Shown here one piece after another: positions 47,930 through 56,734 of a stretch of 64,000 bases of DNA. The number at the start of each line of letters is the position of its first letter. Positions within the stretch are counted from its first letter, which is position 1. This DNA is from Virgibacillus sp. NKC19-3. GTDB lineage: Bacteria > Bacillota > Bacilli > Bacillales > Amphibacillaceae. The DNA lies in assembly GCF_019837165.1 (NCBI RefSeq), contig NZ_JAGYHC010000001.1:2728001-2792000 (forward strand), read 5' to 3'. The notes beneath the pieces are model-generated. The model was given only the letters and a program-made list of their open reading frames with translations, did not search any database and had not been told where the DNA came from. The position numbers and the translations under genes were made by a program.

Positions 47930-49198
47930 CTAAGAAAGAGATTCGGCAAAAGTTTTTTCTTTATGGCGTGATTGTTTGTTATTTTGTTTCTTTGTTTCTT
48001 TCGGCTCGGAAACATTTAATTTTTCCAATTCCAGTTGCTCTATAGCGTCCGCTAGTTCCTGACCGCCTCCGTGGATATTTCCAATTCCGTAAATCGAACT
48101 TTTCTCGGGTAACCCCCTAATATATGCCAACACTCGCTCTGTTGATTGTTTTTCAAGATTAATAAGCTTATTTACAGGCAGTTTTCCATTCTCATAAGCT
48201 TGTACAATCGGTGTAACACTTTTCCCTGTCAAAATAAGAGTATCAGCGTCTAATTCGGGTAGCACCTCTTCGGCAAATTGAATGGTTCGGTCGACACGGT
48301 CATCCCGACAGTTCATGATCACCACATTATTATCAACGGGATAATCTTGTTCCTGAATTTTATTCCAAATATTAATGGTAGAAGTCATATCATTTGCTGC
48401 AAAGCCATTAAAGAAAAAGCTCGGGGCTGTTTCCCTGCCAAATGCATGAACCCGCATTGCGCCAGGATCTACAGGGGCATTAAGCATGCCTCGGAGCGCA
48501 ACATCCCGGTCAATCTCAAGGATATCAGCAACAGCTAAACCTATCGCAGCATTTTCAGCAAACATCATAAACGGAAATTCGGTTAGATATGCATCATCGA
48601 TGAGATCTGTATTTGCAACAACTACTTCACTACCACGACGGCCAGCTATCTCAGCGAAATATCGATAATAGTGTGTAGGAGGAATAACAACATAACCATT
48701 GTGGGGAATGGTTCGGCCAAACGCTTCTGCAATCTGGTCAATGGTCGGCCCCATGGTATCTAAATGATCTTCCATGACATTCGTAATAATCGTGATCGTT
48801 GCTTTTACAAAACGTTCCTGAAAAACATGCTGATATTCGGGGTTCACAGCCATACACTCTGTTACAAATGCATCCACCCCACGTCTAGCAACTTTATTAA
48901 CCATCACCTTTTGCTCGGAAATATTAGGACCTTGCAAGCTCCTGGTAATGGATTCCTCTTCTTCTTTGTCCCAATAAAATAAGCGAGGGGAGGTACCGGT
49001 TGTTTTACCAGCTACACGTTTCCGGTCTTCTTTGATAATTCCCATCACTAACCGTGTTACTGTTGATTTACCTCTGATCCCGTTCACAAGGATCCTTGTA
49101 GGAATTCGATTTATATTTCTATCCAATTTTTTTCTCTCACGTATCCCTATGTACAACACAATGACGGCAAATATTGTCAAATAAATCAACTCATTCAT
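47930..49198 (-). CDS. pgsB: Poly-gamma-glutamate synthase PgsB/CapB
   Basis: This 422-residue amide ligase resembles Mur ligases. It has one N-terminal membrane segment (residues 3-19), the ATP loop VNGIRGKSTVTRLVMG (about 38-53), GKTTGTSPRLFYWD (about 64), ECMAVNPEYQ (about 115), NVMEDHLDTMGPT (about 139) and NCRDDRVDRTIQFAEEVLP (about 300). It adds glutamate to the growing gamma-linked chain using ATP. The C-terminus has an extra basic tail (KETKKQNNKQSRHKEKTF) beyond B. subtilis PgsB (393 residues). It is the first gene of pgsB-pgsC-pgsA-ggt. Confidence 0.95.
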   Translation of the reverse strand: MNELIYLTIFAVIVLYIGIRERKKLDRNINRIPTRILVNGIRGKSTVTRLVMGIIKEDRKRVAGKTTGTSPRLFYWDKEEEESITRSLQGPNISEQKVMVNKVARRGVDAFVTECMAVNPEYQHVFQERFVKATITIITNVMEDHLDTMGPTIDQIAEAFGRTIPHNGYVVIPPTHYYRYFAEIAGRRGSEVVVANTDLIDDAYLTEFPFMMFAENAAIGLAVADILEIDRDVALRGMLNAPVDPGAMRVHAFGRETAPSFFFNGFAANDMTSTINIWNKIQEQDYPVDNNVVIMNCRDDRVDRTIQFAEEVLPELDADTLILTGKSVTPIVQAYENGKLPVNKLINLEKQSTERVLAYIRGLPEKSSIYGIGNIHGGGQELADAIEQLELEKLNVSEPKETKKQNNKQSRHKEKTFAESLS

Positions 49199-49405
49199 GT
49201 TAAACCTCCTAGTAATCTATGAAATTATACTACTTTCAACAAAAATCAACAACCCTTATGTCACTTTTGTAATATTAAAAATAAAATTCTTAGATTTCTG
49301 TTATCCACGCTTAAAATATACTTCTATCTTAATATACTTGCCGCTTCGACAAGCTTCAAATTCACGTATAGTATTATATGTCAAAGAAGGGAAGGAGGAA
49401 ATACG

Positions 49406-49660
49406 ATGGGATGGAGACAACGAAAAAGCAAGCATTCACAATCGAATGCGGATGCAAAAGGACATGTTGACTTTGATAGTGAAATCGAACTAGATAACGA
49501 CAACGATAACGATAATGATTTAAAAAACAAAAATCGTAATATTAACCTCGCCAAACTAAAAGAAAGCGGAAATTCTTATGTTAAGGTCAATGTTTATCTT
49601 GACGATGATCAAAAAACAAGAGTCCACTCAGATGTAGACTTTGATAACAAATGCCATTAA
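49406..49660 (+). CDS. Asp/Asn-rich small protein, first copy of a tandem pair
   Basis: This 84-residue hydrophilic protein has an AAGGAGG site 8 bp before the ATG. It has a basic start (MGWRQRKSKHSQ), then SNADAKGHVDFDSEI, an alternating ELDNDNDNDNDLKN (about residues 31-44), RNINLAKLKESGNSYVKVNV, and ends SDVDFDNKCH. It has no signal peptide or membrane segment. The next gene is a clear paralogue with the same order. I recognise no family; the alternating Asp/Asn segment could bind cations. It is divergent from pgsB. Confidence 0.75.
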   Translation: MGWRQRKSKHSQSNADAKGHVDFDSEIELDNDNDNDNDLKNKNRNINLAKLKESGNSYVKVNVYLDDDQKTRVHSDVDFDNKCH

Positions 49661-49784
49661 GAATAAATACAAGACCGAAAAAAACGTATAACGAACACAA
49701 TGAACCTATCGAATATAGCCGCTTCGATATTCTTTGTAGTTACAGGTCATCATCATATGTCAAAGAAATAAAGGAGTGCGTACT

Positions 49785-50099
49785 ATGGGGAAATGTAGAA
49801 AAAGAAATTTTAATGAGCATGGCAATCAGGAGTTTTATATGTCAAGATCAAATGCGGATGCAAAAGCGAATGTTGACTTTGATAATGAAATCAACTTAGA
49901 TAACGACAATGATAACGATAATGATTTAAAAAACAGGAACCGTAATATTAATATTGCCAAAGTAAAAGAAAGCGGAAATTCTTATGTTAATGTTGATGTT
50001 TATATTGACGCTGACCATAAAACAAAATCCCATTCAGATGTAGATAATGATGAAAAAAAGTGTCAAAAACAGGAACAAAATCGAAAAAAGCATAAATAA
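49785..50099 (+). CDS. Asp/Asn-rich small protein, second copy of a tandem pair
   Basis: The ATG at 49785 follows AAAGGAG by 8 bp, giving 104 residues. The body aligns with the first copy: SNADAKANVDFDNEI, NLDNDNDNDNDLKN, RNINIAKVKESGNSYVNVDV and SDVDNDEKKC. It differs by an N-terminal insert (about 15 residues, including NEHGNQEFYMSR) and a basic C-terminal extension. The upstream DNA is duplicated too (CCGCTTCGA and ATATGTCAAAGAA occur before both genes), so the duplicated unit is about 380 bp. Function is unknown; a spore or envelope role is only a guess. Confidence 0.75.
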   Translation: MGKCRKRNFNEHGNQEFYMSRSNADAKANVDFDNEINLDNDNDNDNDLKNRNRNINIAKVKESGNSYVNVDVYIDADHKTKSHSDVDNDEKKCQKQEQNRKKHK

Positions 50100-50131
50100 T
50101 GAAGTGAGGAAGCTATCCCATTTCAATCTGT

Positions 50132-50159
50132 AAAAAGCGGGCAGCGTAAACGCTGCCCG
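50132..50159 (-). terminator. Intrinsic terminator of sda
   Basis: CGGGCAGCG (50138-50146) and CGCTGCCCG (50151-50159) form a perfect 9-bp stem with a TAAA loop. On the minus strand CTTTTTA follows. On the plus strand it may also stop the Asp/Asn-rich gene transcript. Confidence 0.85.
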
Positions 50160-50245
50160 AATCATTGTTAACAACAATGAATTTGCTACATATCCTTGCC
50201 TCTGCTATTAAAAGCACAACATGTCCATAGACAATTTCTGCGCCT

Positions 50246-50374
50246 TTAAAAGGAAAGCTCGAGCTTTCTTCTTACCAACTCTCTTTCCAAAATTCGAATG
50301 AAATCTTGATTTAAACCAAGATCCATTGCTTTTTTATACGAGTCAACCAAAAGCTCGTCGGATAAATATTCCAT
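50246..50374 (-). CDS. sda: Sporulation inhibitor Sda
   Basis: This 42-residue gene has GGAGGAGGT 6 bp before the ATG. The product begins MEYLSDELLVDSYKKAMDLG and continues with NQDFIRILERELVRRKL, matching the two-helix hairpin of Sda (B. subtilis MRKLSDELLIESYFKA..., NRDFIELIENEIKRRSL). Sda blocks the sporulation kinase KinA when replication is disturbed. Its own terminator follows 87 bp downstream. I see no obvious DnaA box cluster directly upstream. The 553 bp to the right up to the YjcZ-type gene hold two hairpins. Confidence 0.92.
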   Translation of the reverse strand: MEYLSDELLVDSYKKAMDLGLNQDFIRILERELVRRKLELSF

Positions 50375-50567
50375 ACTGCACCTCCTCCCAGAATCTATTT
50401 GAAAAAGTAGTTTCCGCATCACCTCCTTTCATCAAATAGCGAAATGAGAAGATTCTATGATCGTTTCTCAATTAGAAAACGCTACTTTTGTCATCCCCTT
50501 ATAGCAAAATATAAATTGTATTTATGTACATAGATTTTTTACTTTTCCATTTGCCAAGAAAAAAAGC

Positions 50568-50632
50568 ATATCAGAAAGAATAGGGTCAAGTTTATCCGTT
50601 TACAACTTGGCCTGATCCCTTGATATGCTAGA
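50568..50632 (-). terminator. Long stem-loop with minus-strand T-run
   Basis: AGCATATCA (50568-50576) and TGATATGCT (about 50624-50632) form the base, and GGGTCAAGTT with AACTTGGCCTGATCCC extends it as an imperfect stem. On the minus strand TTTTTTTC follows directly, as in an intrinsic terminator. No minus-strand gene is visible just upstream, so it may end read-through from ssrA or an unrecognised RNA. Confidence 0.6.
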
Positions 50633-50775
50633 GATATAGAGTAATTCTTTGCATACGGGTAGCGATTTAATACACCAATTTTCTCAAAATCAGCCACTTC
50701 GCGCAAATTTTACAACATATTCCTATGTTCGACAGTGGGTCATGTTTTAAATGACTTTGAGTACCGAAAAAATAA

Positions 50776-50796
50776 AGGGACAGCTTCCCTGTCCCT
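50776..50796 (-). terminator. Intrinsic terminator, gene not identified
   Basis: AGGGACAG (50776-50783) and CTGTCCCT (50789-50796) form an 8-bp stem with a 5-nt loop. The minus strand continues TTATTTTTTC. It is 290 bp beyond the ssrA 3' end on the same strand. Confidence 0.65.
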
Positions 50797-50927
50797 CGTT
50801 CCACTATTATGGGAAAATTAATACAGAAGCATGCTTAGCCTTTGCTGGAAAGAAATCTGAATTAAAATTATAGATAAGTGTTTTTTATGGAATTTGTAAT
50901 TTTTAGCTGGGGGGTGCCAATAACCGG

Positions 50928-51014
50928 TTGTACAACCTGGGGCTTGGTTGTGGAGGTTTTACATTAATCATTGTATTATTTATCCTTCTCATCATTGTTG
51001 CTGCGGAAGGATAG
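50928..51014 (+). CDS. YjcZ-family sporulation micro-protein, 28 residues
   Basis: A TTG at 50928 begins MYNLGLGCGGFTLIIVLFIL and continues LIIVAAEG to TAG at 51012. The Gly-rich start followed by GFxLIxVLFILLIIVxA is the complete signature of the YjcZ/YrhC-like sporulation micro-proteins (B. subtilis YjcZ has GGGFALIVVLFILLIIVG). A GGGGGGTG lies 11 bp upstream, a little far. The product is one membrane segment. The gene lies between sda and ssrA on the opposite strand. Confidence 0.72.
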   Translation: MYNLGLGCGGFTLIIVLFILLIIVAAEG

Positions 51015-51060
51015 AGAGAGCATTTGGGACAATGGACCTGTCCCCTTGTCCCACAAACAC

Positions 51061-51091
51061 AAAAAAGCCCACCAACATTATGTATTGGTGG
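51061..51091 (-). terminator. Terminator of ssrA
   Basis: CCACCAA (51069-51075) and TTGGTGG (51085-51091) pair around a 9-nt loop, with TTTTTT on the minus strand. The stem uses the CCACCA end of the tmRNA as one arm. Confidence 0.85.
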
Positions 51092-51453
51092 AGACGGTGG
51101 GAATCGAACCCACGTCCAGAGATATCGCCACTCAGGCTTCTACACGCATAGTTGGTATATTATGATTCGCTGACACTAAAGCCTACCAACAGGCTCTAAA
51201 GAGCAGCTAGTCTGATTGGTTTCAACTATTATCCTCAGATGGTGGATAATAGTCAGAGCCCGCTTCATTTGAGACCCTTCAATCTGCCACACGGGCGATA
51301 GCAGGAAGGATCGCTTTAGTCAGCTTATGCAGCTGCTAAAGCTGGTGAATTGTTTTCTTTGCCAGTTATATTTAGGCGAGTAACGTTTTACGAGCCGTAA
51401 CCTCGACGCGCAACCTGAGCTCAACCTATCCCTGTCGAATCCGTAACGTCCCC
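51086..51453 (-). ncRNA. ssrA: Transfer-messenger RNA (tmRNA)
   Basis: Read on the minus strand, the 5' end GGGGACGTTACGGATTCGAC (51453) and the 3' end GTTCGATTCCCACCGTCTCC followed by ACCA (51086) form the alanine tRNA-like domain. The resume codon region gives the tag GKENNSPALAAA-stop (GGCAAAGAAAAC... GCAGCTGCATAA, about 51329-51366), a normal degron ending in LAAA-type residues. The size, 368 nt, is typical. It lies downstream of smpB as usual. Confidence 0.96.
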
Positions 51454-51632
51454 ATTTAAAGAGGCGCTCAGGAACTATATTGAGCATATTCATATTTTTA
51501 TCATCTAACATCATTTATTATATCATAAATTCCATTGAAGTCAAGCGAGTGACTGTTTATTCAGCGCATGCTGTACTTGTTTTGTACCCTAGTTTTTATC
51601 CAGCCCTCGCGCGTTCAGAACGTCTACATTTA

Positions 51633-52097
51633 TCACTTCGCATGCTCTTTAATAGCACGATCCGCATCCCGTTTCATTTGTTTTCGTTTCAAATCTTCAC
51701 GTTTGTCGTATTTCTTCTTTCCTTTTCCAAGTCCAATTAATACCTTTGCCACACCATTCTTAATATAAATTTTCAGTGGCACAAGTGCATATCCCTGTTG
51801 CTGGGTGCGTCCAATTAATTTGTCAATTTCTTTCCGGTGCAACAGCAATTTTCTTGTACGTGTTGGATCATGATTGAAACGATTTCCCTGTTCATATTCG
51901 GCAATATGCAAATTAATGAGTTTAACTTCTCCACGATCAATTCTTGCATGGGAGTCCTTGATATTCACTCTTCCCGCACGAATCGATTTTATTTCCGTCC
52001 CCTGTAAAACAATACCTGCTTCATAGGTTTCTTCAATAGAGAAATCATGGGACGCTCTCCTATTCTGTGCAATTGTATTAGCCTTTCCCTTTGGCAT
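51633..52097 (-). CDS. smpB: SsrA-binding protein SmpB
   Basis: The ATG at 52097 follows AGGAGG by 6 bp, giving 154 residues; 15 upstream codons are discarded. The beta-barrel motifs are [29 protein letters not shown] (about 12-40), the GRVNIKDS loop and [12 protein letters not shown] (about 76-88). The basic C-terminal tail ([20 protein letters not shown]) is the part that enters the mRNA channel. SmpB delivers tmRNA to stalled ribosomes. ssrA lies 180 bp downstream. Confidence 0.96.
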   Translation of the reverse strand: MPKGKANTIAQNRRASHDFSIEETYEAGIVLQGTEIKSIRAGRVNIKDSHARIDRGEVKLINLHIAEYEQGNRFNHDPTRTRKLLLHRKEIDKLIGRTQQQGYALVPLKIYIKNGVAKVLIGLGKGKKKYDKREDLKRKQMKRDADRAIKEHAK

Positions 52098-52175
52098 GGC
52101 GTTTCCTCCTACTACTCCGACGCGTAAAATTAATTCTACCAAATATAGACGACGATTCCAAGACCAACCCGTTCA

Positions 52176-52979
52176 CTATAACAGCAGTAAACTTAACGCC
52201 ATTATAGCCATCCCAATGATAACGCCATAAATGGAAGTATGGGATTCATCGTATTTTTTCGCAGCAGGTAATAACTGATCCAATGAAATAAACACCATAA
52301 TCCCTGCCACCATAGCAAATATTATACCAAACATAACGCCATTTAGAAACGGCATAAGAATCAAAAAAGCAAGAAGGGCACCAGCAGGTTCAGCCAAACC
52401 GGACAAAAACGATAGTTTGAACGCCCTTTTTTTATCCCCTGTTGCATAATAAATAGGAACAGACACTGCAATCCCCTCTGGTATATTATGAATGGCAATT
52501 GCAATGGCAATAGCAACGCCAAGGGTAGGATCCTGTAATGTTGACATAAATGTTGCGATCCCTTCAGGAAAATTGTGAATCCCAATAGCTAATGCTGTGA
52601 ATACACCCATTTTCAACAATGAAGGGTCATTGATGGCTGCCCCAGGTTTATCCATGTCTTCAACCTTCTTTACTTCATGCGGGTTGGAATGTTTCGGAAT
52701 GAATCGGTCAATGAGTGCAATTAACACCATTCCTGCAAAAAAAGCGATTACCGTTAACCAGCTACCTGCTTGTTCCCCCACATCAGTAATCAAAGCATCC
52801 TGCGCTTCGAAAAATATGTCAATTAGTGAGACATAAACCATAACTCCTGCAGACAACCCTAATGCAAAGGATAAAAATTTCGTATTCGTTGTTTTGGCAA
52901 AAAATGCAAGTAAGCTCCCTATCCCTGTAGCAAGACCAGCAAATAACGTGAGTAAAAATGCTAATAAAATGTCATTCAT
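52176..52979 (-). CDS. zupT: ZIP-family metal transporter (ZupT-like)
   Basis: The ATG at 52979 with AAGGTGG 10 bp upstream gives 267 residues; the longer open frame has no better site. Eight membrane segments are present, with the ZIP metal-site helices HNFPEGIATFMSTL (about 133-146) and HNIPEGIAVSVPI (about 162-174). It should import zinc or other divalent cations. It sits between rnr and smpB, which are adjacent in B. subtilis, and rnr's terminator separates it from rnr, so it probably has its own promoter. Confidence 0.88.
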   Translation of the reverse strand: MNDILLAFLLTLFAGLATGIGSLLAFFAKTTNTKFLSFALGLSAGVMVYVSLIDIFFEAQDALITDVGEQAGSWLTVIAFFAGMVLIALIDRFIPKHSNPHEVKKVEDMDKPGAAINDPSLLKMGVFTALAIGIHNFPEGIATFMSTLQDPTLGVAIAIAIAIHNIPEGIAVSVPIYYATGDKKRAFKLSFLSGLAEPAGALLAFLILMPFLNGVMFGIIFAMVAGIMVFISLDQLLPAAKKYDESHTSIYGVIIGMAIMALSLLLL

Positions 52980-53106
52980 CAATATAATTCCACCTTCCAT
53001 CCAGAGCATGAGAACCATCATCCTATAGTACACGTCAAAATAATGTCTATTCACACCAACTTTTATGTAATTAATTCATATATATAAACCATCATTAACA
53101 ACCATT

Positions 53107-53143
53107 TAAAAGGATGAGCCAATACGATTATCCAGCTCATCCT
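53107..53143 (-). terminator. Terminator of rnr
   Basis: AGGATGAGC (53111-53119) and GCTCATCCT (53135-53143) are perfectly complementary, with a TTTT tract on the minus strand, 8 bp after the rnr stop. Confidence 0.85.
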
Positions 53144-53151
53144 CGATTACT

Positions 53152-55341
53152 TTATCTTTTCTTCTTCTTCCGATTTTTTGTGGCTGTTGGCTTATTTTTT
53201 TTCTTACGTTGTTTTGGCTTTTGAGACTGAACTAGTTCAAAGTCTACAGTACGTTCATCGGTATTAACACTGGCTACTTTTATCTCTACTTCGTCACCAA
53301 TACGATAAACATTAGCTGTTCGCTCACCAACTAGTGCAAGACTTTTTTCATCATAATGATAGTAATCATCTGTTAGATAACTGACATGGATAAGCCCTTC
53401 AACGGTATTTTCCAATTCCACAAACATACCAAAACTTGTTACGGAACTGATAACGCCAGTGAATTCTTCGCCAATTTTGTCCTGCATATACTCCGCTTTT
53501 TTCAAATCATCTGTCTCCCGTTCAGCATCCACAGCTGTTCGTTCCTTTTCAGATGTATGTCTTGCAATTTCCGGCAAACTTTCTTTCCAATATCGGATGG
53601 TATCCTTATCCATCTGTTTATTGATTAAATAGGTTCTGATTAAACGATGGACAACTAAATCAGGGTATCTCCGAATTGGTGATGTAAAATGGGTATAAAA
53701 TTCAGTTGCTAAACCAAAATGACCAATGCTTTGTGGATCATATTTCGCTTGCTTCATGGAACGTAACATGAGCTTAGATACAATCATTTCTTCGGGCTCA
53801 CCTTGTACCTTTTCTATTACTTTTTGCAAAGCTTGTGGGTGAACCTCGTTAGCTGTACCTTTAACGGTAAGCCCAAGACTTCCAAGGAATTCGAAGAAGC
53901 TTTGTAGCTTCCCTTCATCTGGATCTTCATGGATACGATGGATAAATGGTACATCCATCCAATGAAAATGCTCAGCAACGGTTTCATTTGCTGCTAGCAT
54001 AAATTCTTCAATTAAACGTTCTCCAACAGAACGTTCCCGTATCACGACATCCTCTGGTTTGCCTTTTTCATCCACTAAGACTTGTGCTTCTTTAAAATCA
54101 AAGTCAATAGCCCCTCGCCCCATACGTTTGCCGCGTAATATCGATGCTAATTCTTCCATTTGTTCAAACATAGGTACCAAGGAGCTATATTTTGCTCTGG
54201 TTTCCTCGTCATGGTCGGCTAAGATTTTGTTTACATCCGTATATGTCATGCGCTCAGCCGTCTTTATCACACTTTGGAAAATCTCATGACGGATGACTTC
54301 CCCTTTTGATGTGATTTCCATCTCACAGCCAAGTGTTAAACGATCCACTTGAGGATTTAAAGAGCAAATCCCATTGGAAAGTCGATGGGGAATCATCGGA
54401 ATTACTCTATCTACCAAATATACACTTGTCCCTCGCTCGAACGCTTCTTTATCCATCGGTGTGCTTTGTTCTACATAATACGTGACATCAGCGATATATA
54501 CACCAAGCTTGTAATTCCCATTATCACATTTTTTAACCATAACCGCATCATCCAAATCTTTTGCATCCGCACCGTCAATCGTAACGATGACCTCATCACG
54601 CAGATCACGCCGGTTTTGAATCTCGCTTTCAGAAATACACTCCGGTGCATTAGCAGCCTGATCGAGCACTTCATCAGGGAAGTCTACTGTAATACCATGC
54701 TTATGAATGATGGAAATAATATCAATACCCGGATCATTTTTATGTCCAAGGATATGAATAATTTCGCCTTCCGCACTCTTACGTCCTTCCGGGTATTTCG
54801 TAATATGGGCAATGACTTTATGCCCGCTCACTGCACCATTGGTCCTGTTTTTCGGAATAAAAATATCATTTGGAATGCGTTTATCATCCGCTATCACAAA
54901 ACCAAATGCGCGGTTATCCTCAAACGTACCGACAACCTGCAAAGTAGCACGTTCCAGAATTCGTATCACACTTCCTTCCGGGCGTTTATCACTATCGTCT
55001 TTCCTTTCCATTCGAACCAGCACTTTATCCTTATTCATTGCTGAGCCGAGATCAGCGGGGTTAATAAAGACATCTGTCTGATCTTCATCATCCGGAATGA
55101 GGAAAGCGAACCCTTTCGCATGCATTTGAATTCTTCCACGAATAAGGTTCATCTTCTCAGGTAAGCCGAATCGATTTTTCCGTGTTCGAACAAGCTCTCC
55201 TTCTTCCTCCAGCGCATTCAGTGCTTTGACAAATTCCTTAAAATGACTTGTATCATCAATTTCTAATGCTTCTTCGATTTCATCAACCGCCAAAGGCTTC
55301 GTGCCTGATTCCTTAAAAAATGTAAGGATATCATCTTTCAT
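53152..55341 (-). CDS. rnr: Ribonuclease R
   Basis: This 729-residue exoribonuclease has an N-terminal winged-helix region, two cold-shock domains (about 70-220), the RNB catalytic domain with [16 protein letters not shown] (about 258-273, Mg-binding Asp residues) and [18 protein letters not shown] (about 565), and a C-terminal S1 domain (about 630-705) followed by a Lys-rich tail. It degrades structured RNA 3' to 5' and acts with SmpB-tmRNA on non-stop mRNA. It lies between est and zupT on the same strand. Confidence 0.97.
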   Translation of the reverse strand: MKDDILTFFKESGTKPLAVDEIEEALEIDDTSHFKEFVKALNALEEEGELVRTRKNRFGLPEKMNLIRGRIQMHAKGFAFLIPDDEDQTDVFINPADLGSAMNKDKVLVRMERKDDSDKRPEGSVIRILERATLQVVGTFEDNRAFGFVIADDKRIPNDIFIPKNRTNGAVSGHKVIAHITKYPEGRKSAEGEIIHILGHKNDPGIDIISIIHKHGITVDFPDEVLDQAANAPECISESEIQNRRDLRDEVIVTIDGADAKDLDDAVMVKKCDNGNYKLGVYIADVTYYVEQSTPMDKEAFERGTSVYLVDRVIPMIPHRLSNGICSLNPQVDRLTLGCEMEITSKGEVIRHEIFQSVIKTAERMTYTDVNKILADHDEETRAKYSSLVPMFEQMEELASILRGKRMGRGAIDFDFKEAQVLVDEKGKPEDVVIRERSVGERLIEEFMLAANETVAEHFHWMDVPFIHRIHEDPDEGKLQSFFEFLGSLGLTVKGTANEVHPQALQKVIEKVQGEPEEMIVSKLMLRSMKQAKYDPQSIGHFGLATEFYTHFTSPIRRYPDLVVHRLIRTYLINKQMDKDTIRYWKESLPEIARHTSEKERTAVDAERETDDLKKAEYMQDKIGEEFTGVISSVTSFGMFVELENTVEGLIHVSYLTDDYYHYDEKSLALVGERTANVYRIGDEVEIKVASVNTDERTVDFELVQSQKPKQRKKKNKPTATKNRKKKKR

Positions 55342-55378
55342 TTACTCACCTTCTTTACTCATTATAATTTCCTATCTC

Positions 55379-56125
55379 CTATTCTTTCCAATTTAAGGAT
55401 TCTAAAAACTGATAAATATCTTCAAACAGCTGATCCTTTTCCTTATCCAGCGTGATCACATGCCCCGATTCCTCATACCATTTCATGTCTTTCTTATCTG
55501 CTTCTACATTTTCATAAATATACGAGGCGCTACTGGTGTTTATCATCTGATCCTTCCTTGCCTGCACGACGTAGGTCGGTGTATAAATCGTATCAATATT
55601 TGATCTCACTTCATCAATAAAAGCGGCAAGTCCCTCAAACACAGCAGTCGAATTTTCCATTAAATCTGACACTTCCTGCTCGATTTCTTCTTCCTCTTTC
55701 CCTTCCAGTTGCTTATATTCCTTTGAAAAGCTTTGAAACCCTTTGGTTAATTGTGTCGTATTATCAAAAAACATCGGGGTACACATTGGTATGATTGCTT
55801 TTGTCTTCTCGGAATAAGCAAGTTTTAATCCTAAAACACCACCAAGCGATAAACCTGCCACAGCTATCTCCTCATAACCCAGATCCTGTAAGTGGTTGTA
55901 AGCTTTCTTTACATCTTCCCACCATTCATCTGAATTTGTTTGGATTAATTCTTCCGGTGGCAGGCCATGGCCACGATAAATTGGTGCATGACTTGTATAG
56001 CCTTTCTTTTCAAGAAACCTTCCAAGCATTCGAACATCCGCAGAATGACCTGTGAATCCATGTAACAACAATACAGCACGCGGACCAGCTTCAAATGTAA
56101 AAGGTTCTGGTTGTTTTACCTTCAA
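55379..56125 (-). CDS. est: Carboxylesterase (Est30/YvaK type)
   Basis: The start is TTG 56125, 8 bp after AAGGAGAG, giving M-KVKQPEPFTFEAGPRAVLLLHGF and 248 residues, the size of Geobacillus Est30; the open frame upstream is discarded. Catalytic residues are Ser in AGLSLGG (about 93), Asp in ARKDQMI (about 193) and His in EESGHVITLD (about 223). The HGFTG oxyanion motif is at about 22-26. It hydrolyses short-chain carboxyl esters in the cytoplasm. It lies between secG and rnr, the conserved B. subtilis order. Confidence 0.93.
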   Translation of the reverse strand: MKVKQPEPFTFEAGPRAVLLLHGFTGHSADVRMLGRFLEKKGYTSHAPIYRGHGLPPEELIQTNSDEWWEDVKKAYNHLQDLGYEEIAVAGLSLGGVLGLKLAYSEKTKAIIPMCTPMFFDNTTQLTKGFQSFSKEYKQLEGKEEEEIEQEVSDLMENSTAVFEGLAAFIDEVRSNIDTIYTPTYVVQARKDQMINTSSASYIYENVEADKKDMKWYEESGHVITLDKEKDQLFEDIYQFLESLNWKE

Positions 56126-56239
56126 AATAACGACTCTCCTTACTATTACTGATTCTTTACTATACCCACTTTCCATCATTATACAACATATTAGAAAGTA
56201 AAAACCCCTACCACGCTTTTGTGATAAGGGATCAGACAC

Positions 56240-56473
56240 CTATGATATAATATATGCACTTAAAAACGCCAATACAAAAAACAATACGGCAGTAACAATC
56301 GTTCCACGGTGGAGGAAGTAATCCATTCCCCGTGCTTTTTGCTTCCCAAATAACTGTTCCGCCCCGCCGGATATTGCACCGGATAGACCTGCACTTTGAC
56401 CTGACTGTAATAATACGAACACAACCATAATAATCGCATCTATGATTAATAGTATATGAATAACGCTAGCCAT
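56240..56473 (-). CDS. secG: Preprotein translocase subunit SecG
   Basis: The ATG at 56473 gives 77 residues, the Bacillus size, with AGGGGGTG 10 bp upstream; the upstream open frame is discarded. Two membrane segments flank the conserved loop [29 protein letters not shown] (about 22-50). SecG assists SecYE in protein export. It heads the secG-est-rnr-smpB-ssrA block and is divergent from ptsI. Confidence 0.93.
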   Translation of the reverse strand: MASVIHILLIIDAIIMVVFVLLQSGQSAGLSGAISGGAEQLFGKQKARGMDYFLHRGTIVTAVLFFVLAFLSAYIIS

Positions 56474-56734
56474 ATTACACGGACACCCCCTATACGGACA
56501 ACTTCTGTTCTTACTGTAGCACAATATCCATTTACATAGCAAGAAAATTTTTTGAAATTGGACGTTCTGCCTCTTTCCGTTTATCATTATAATAGAGATT
56601 CGCTAGAAATGAACAAAGCCGTTTGCATTTGAGCTTCCGAATGACATGTAAAGAAGGTTTACTTGATTACATTCGTGTAACACTATAAAATAAAGTAGAG
56701 TATATTTTTAACATAGAAAGGTCGGTCATTTATT

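Noticed and set aside
49651-49899. An 82-codon frame overlapping both Asp/Asn-rich genes
   Set aside because: It is out of frame with both paralogues and lacks their conserved segments.
50948-51165. Plus-strand open frames overlapping the ssrA 3' end
   Set aside because: They are the antisense of tmRNA and a shadow of the YjcZ-type gene; such frames often appear in annotations of tmRNA loci.
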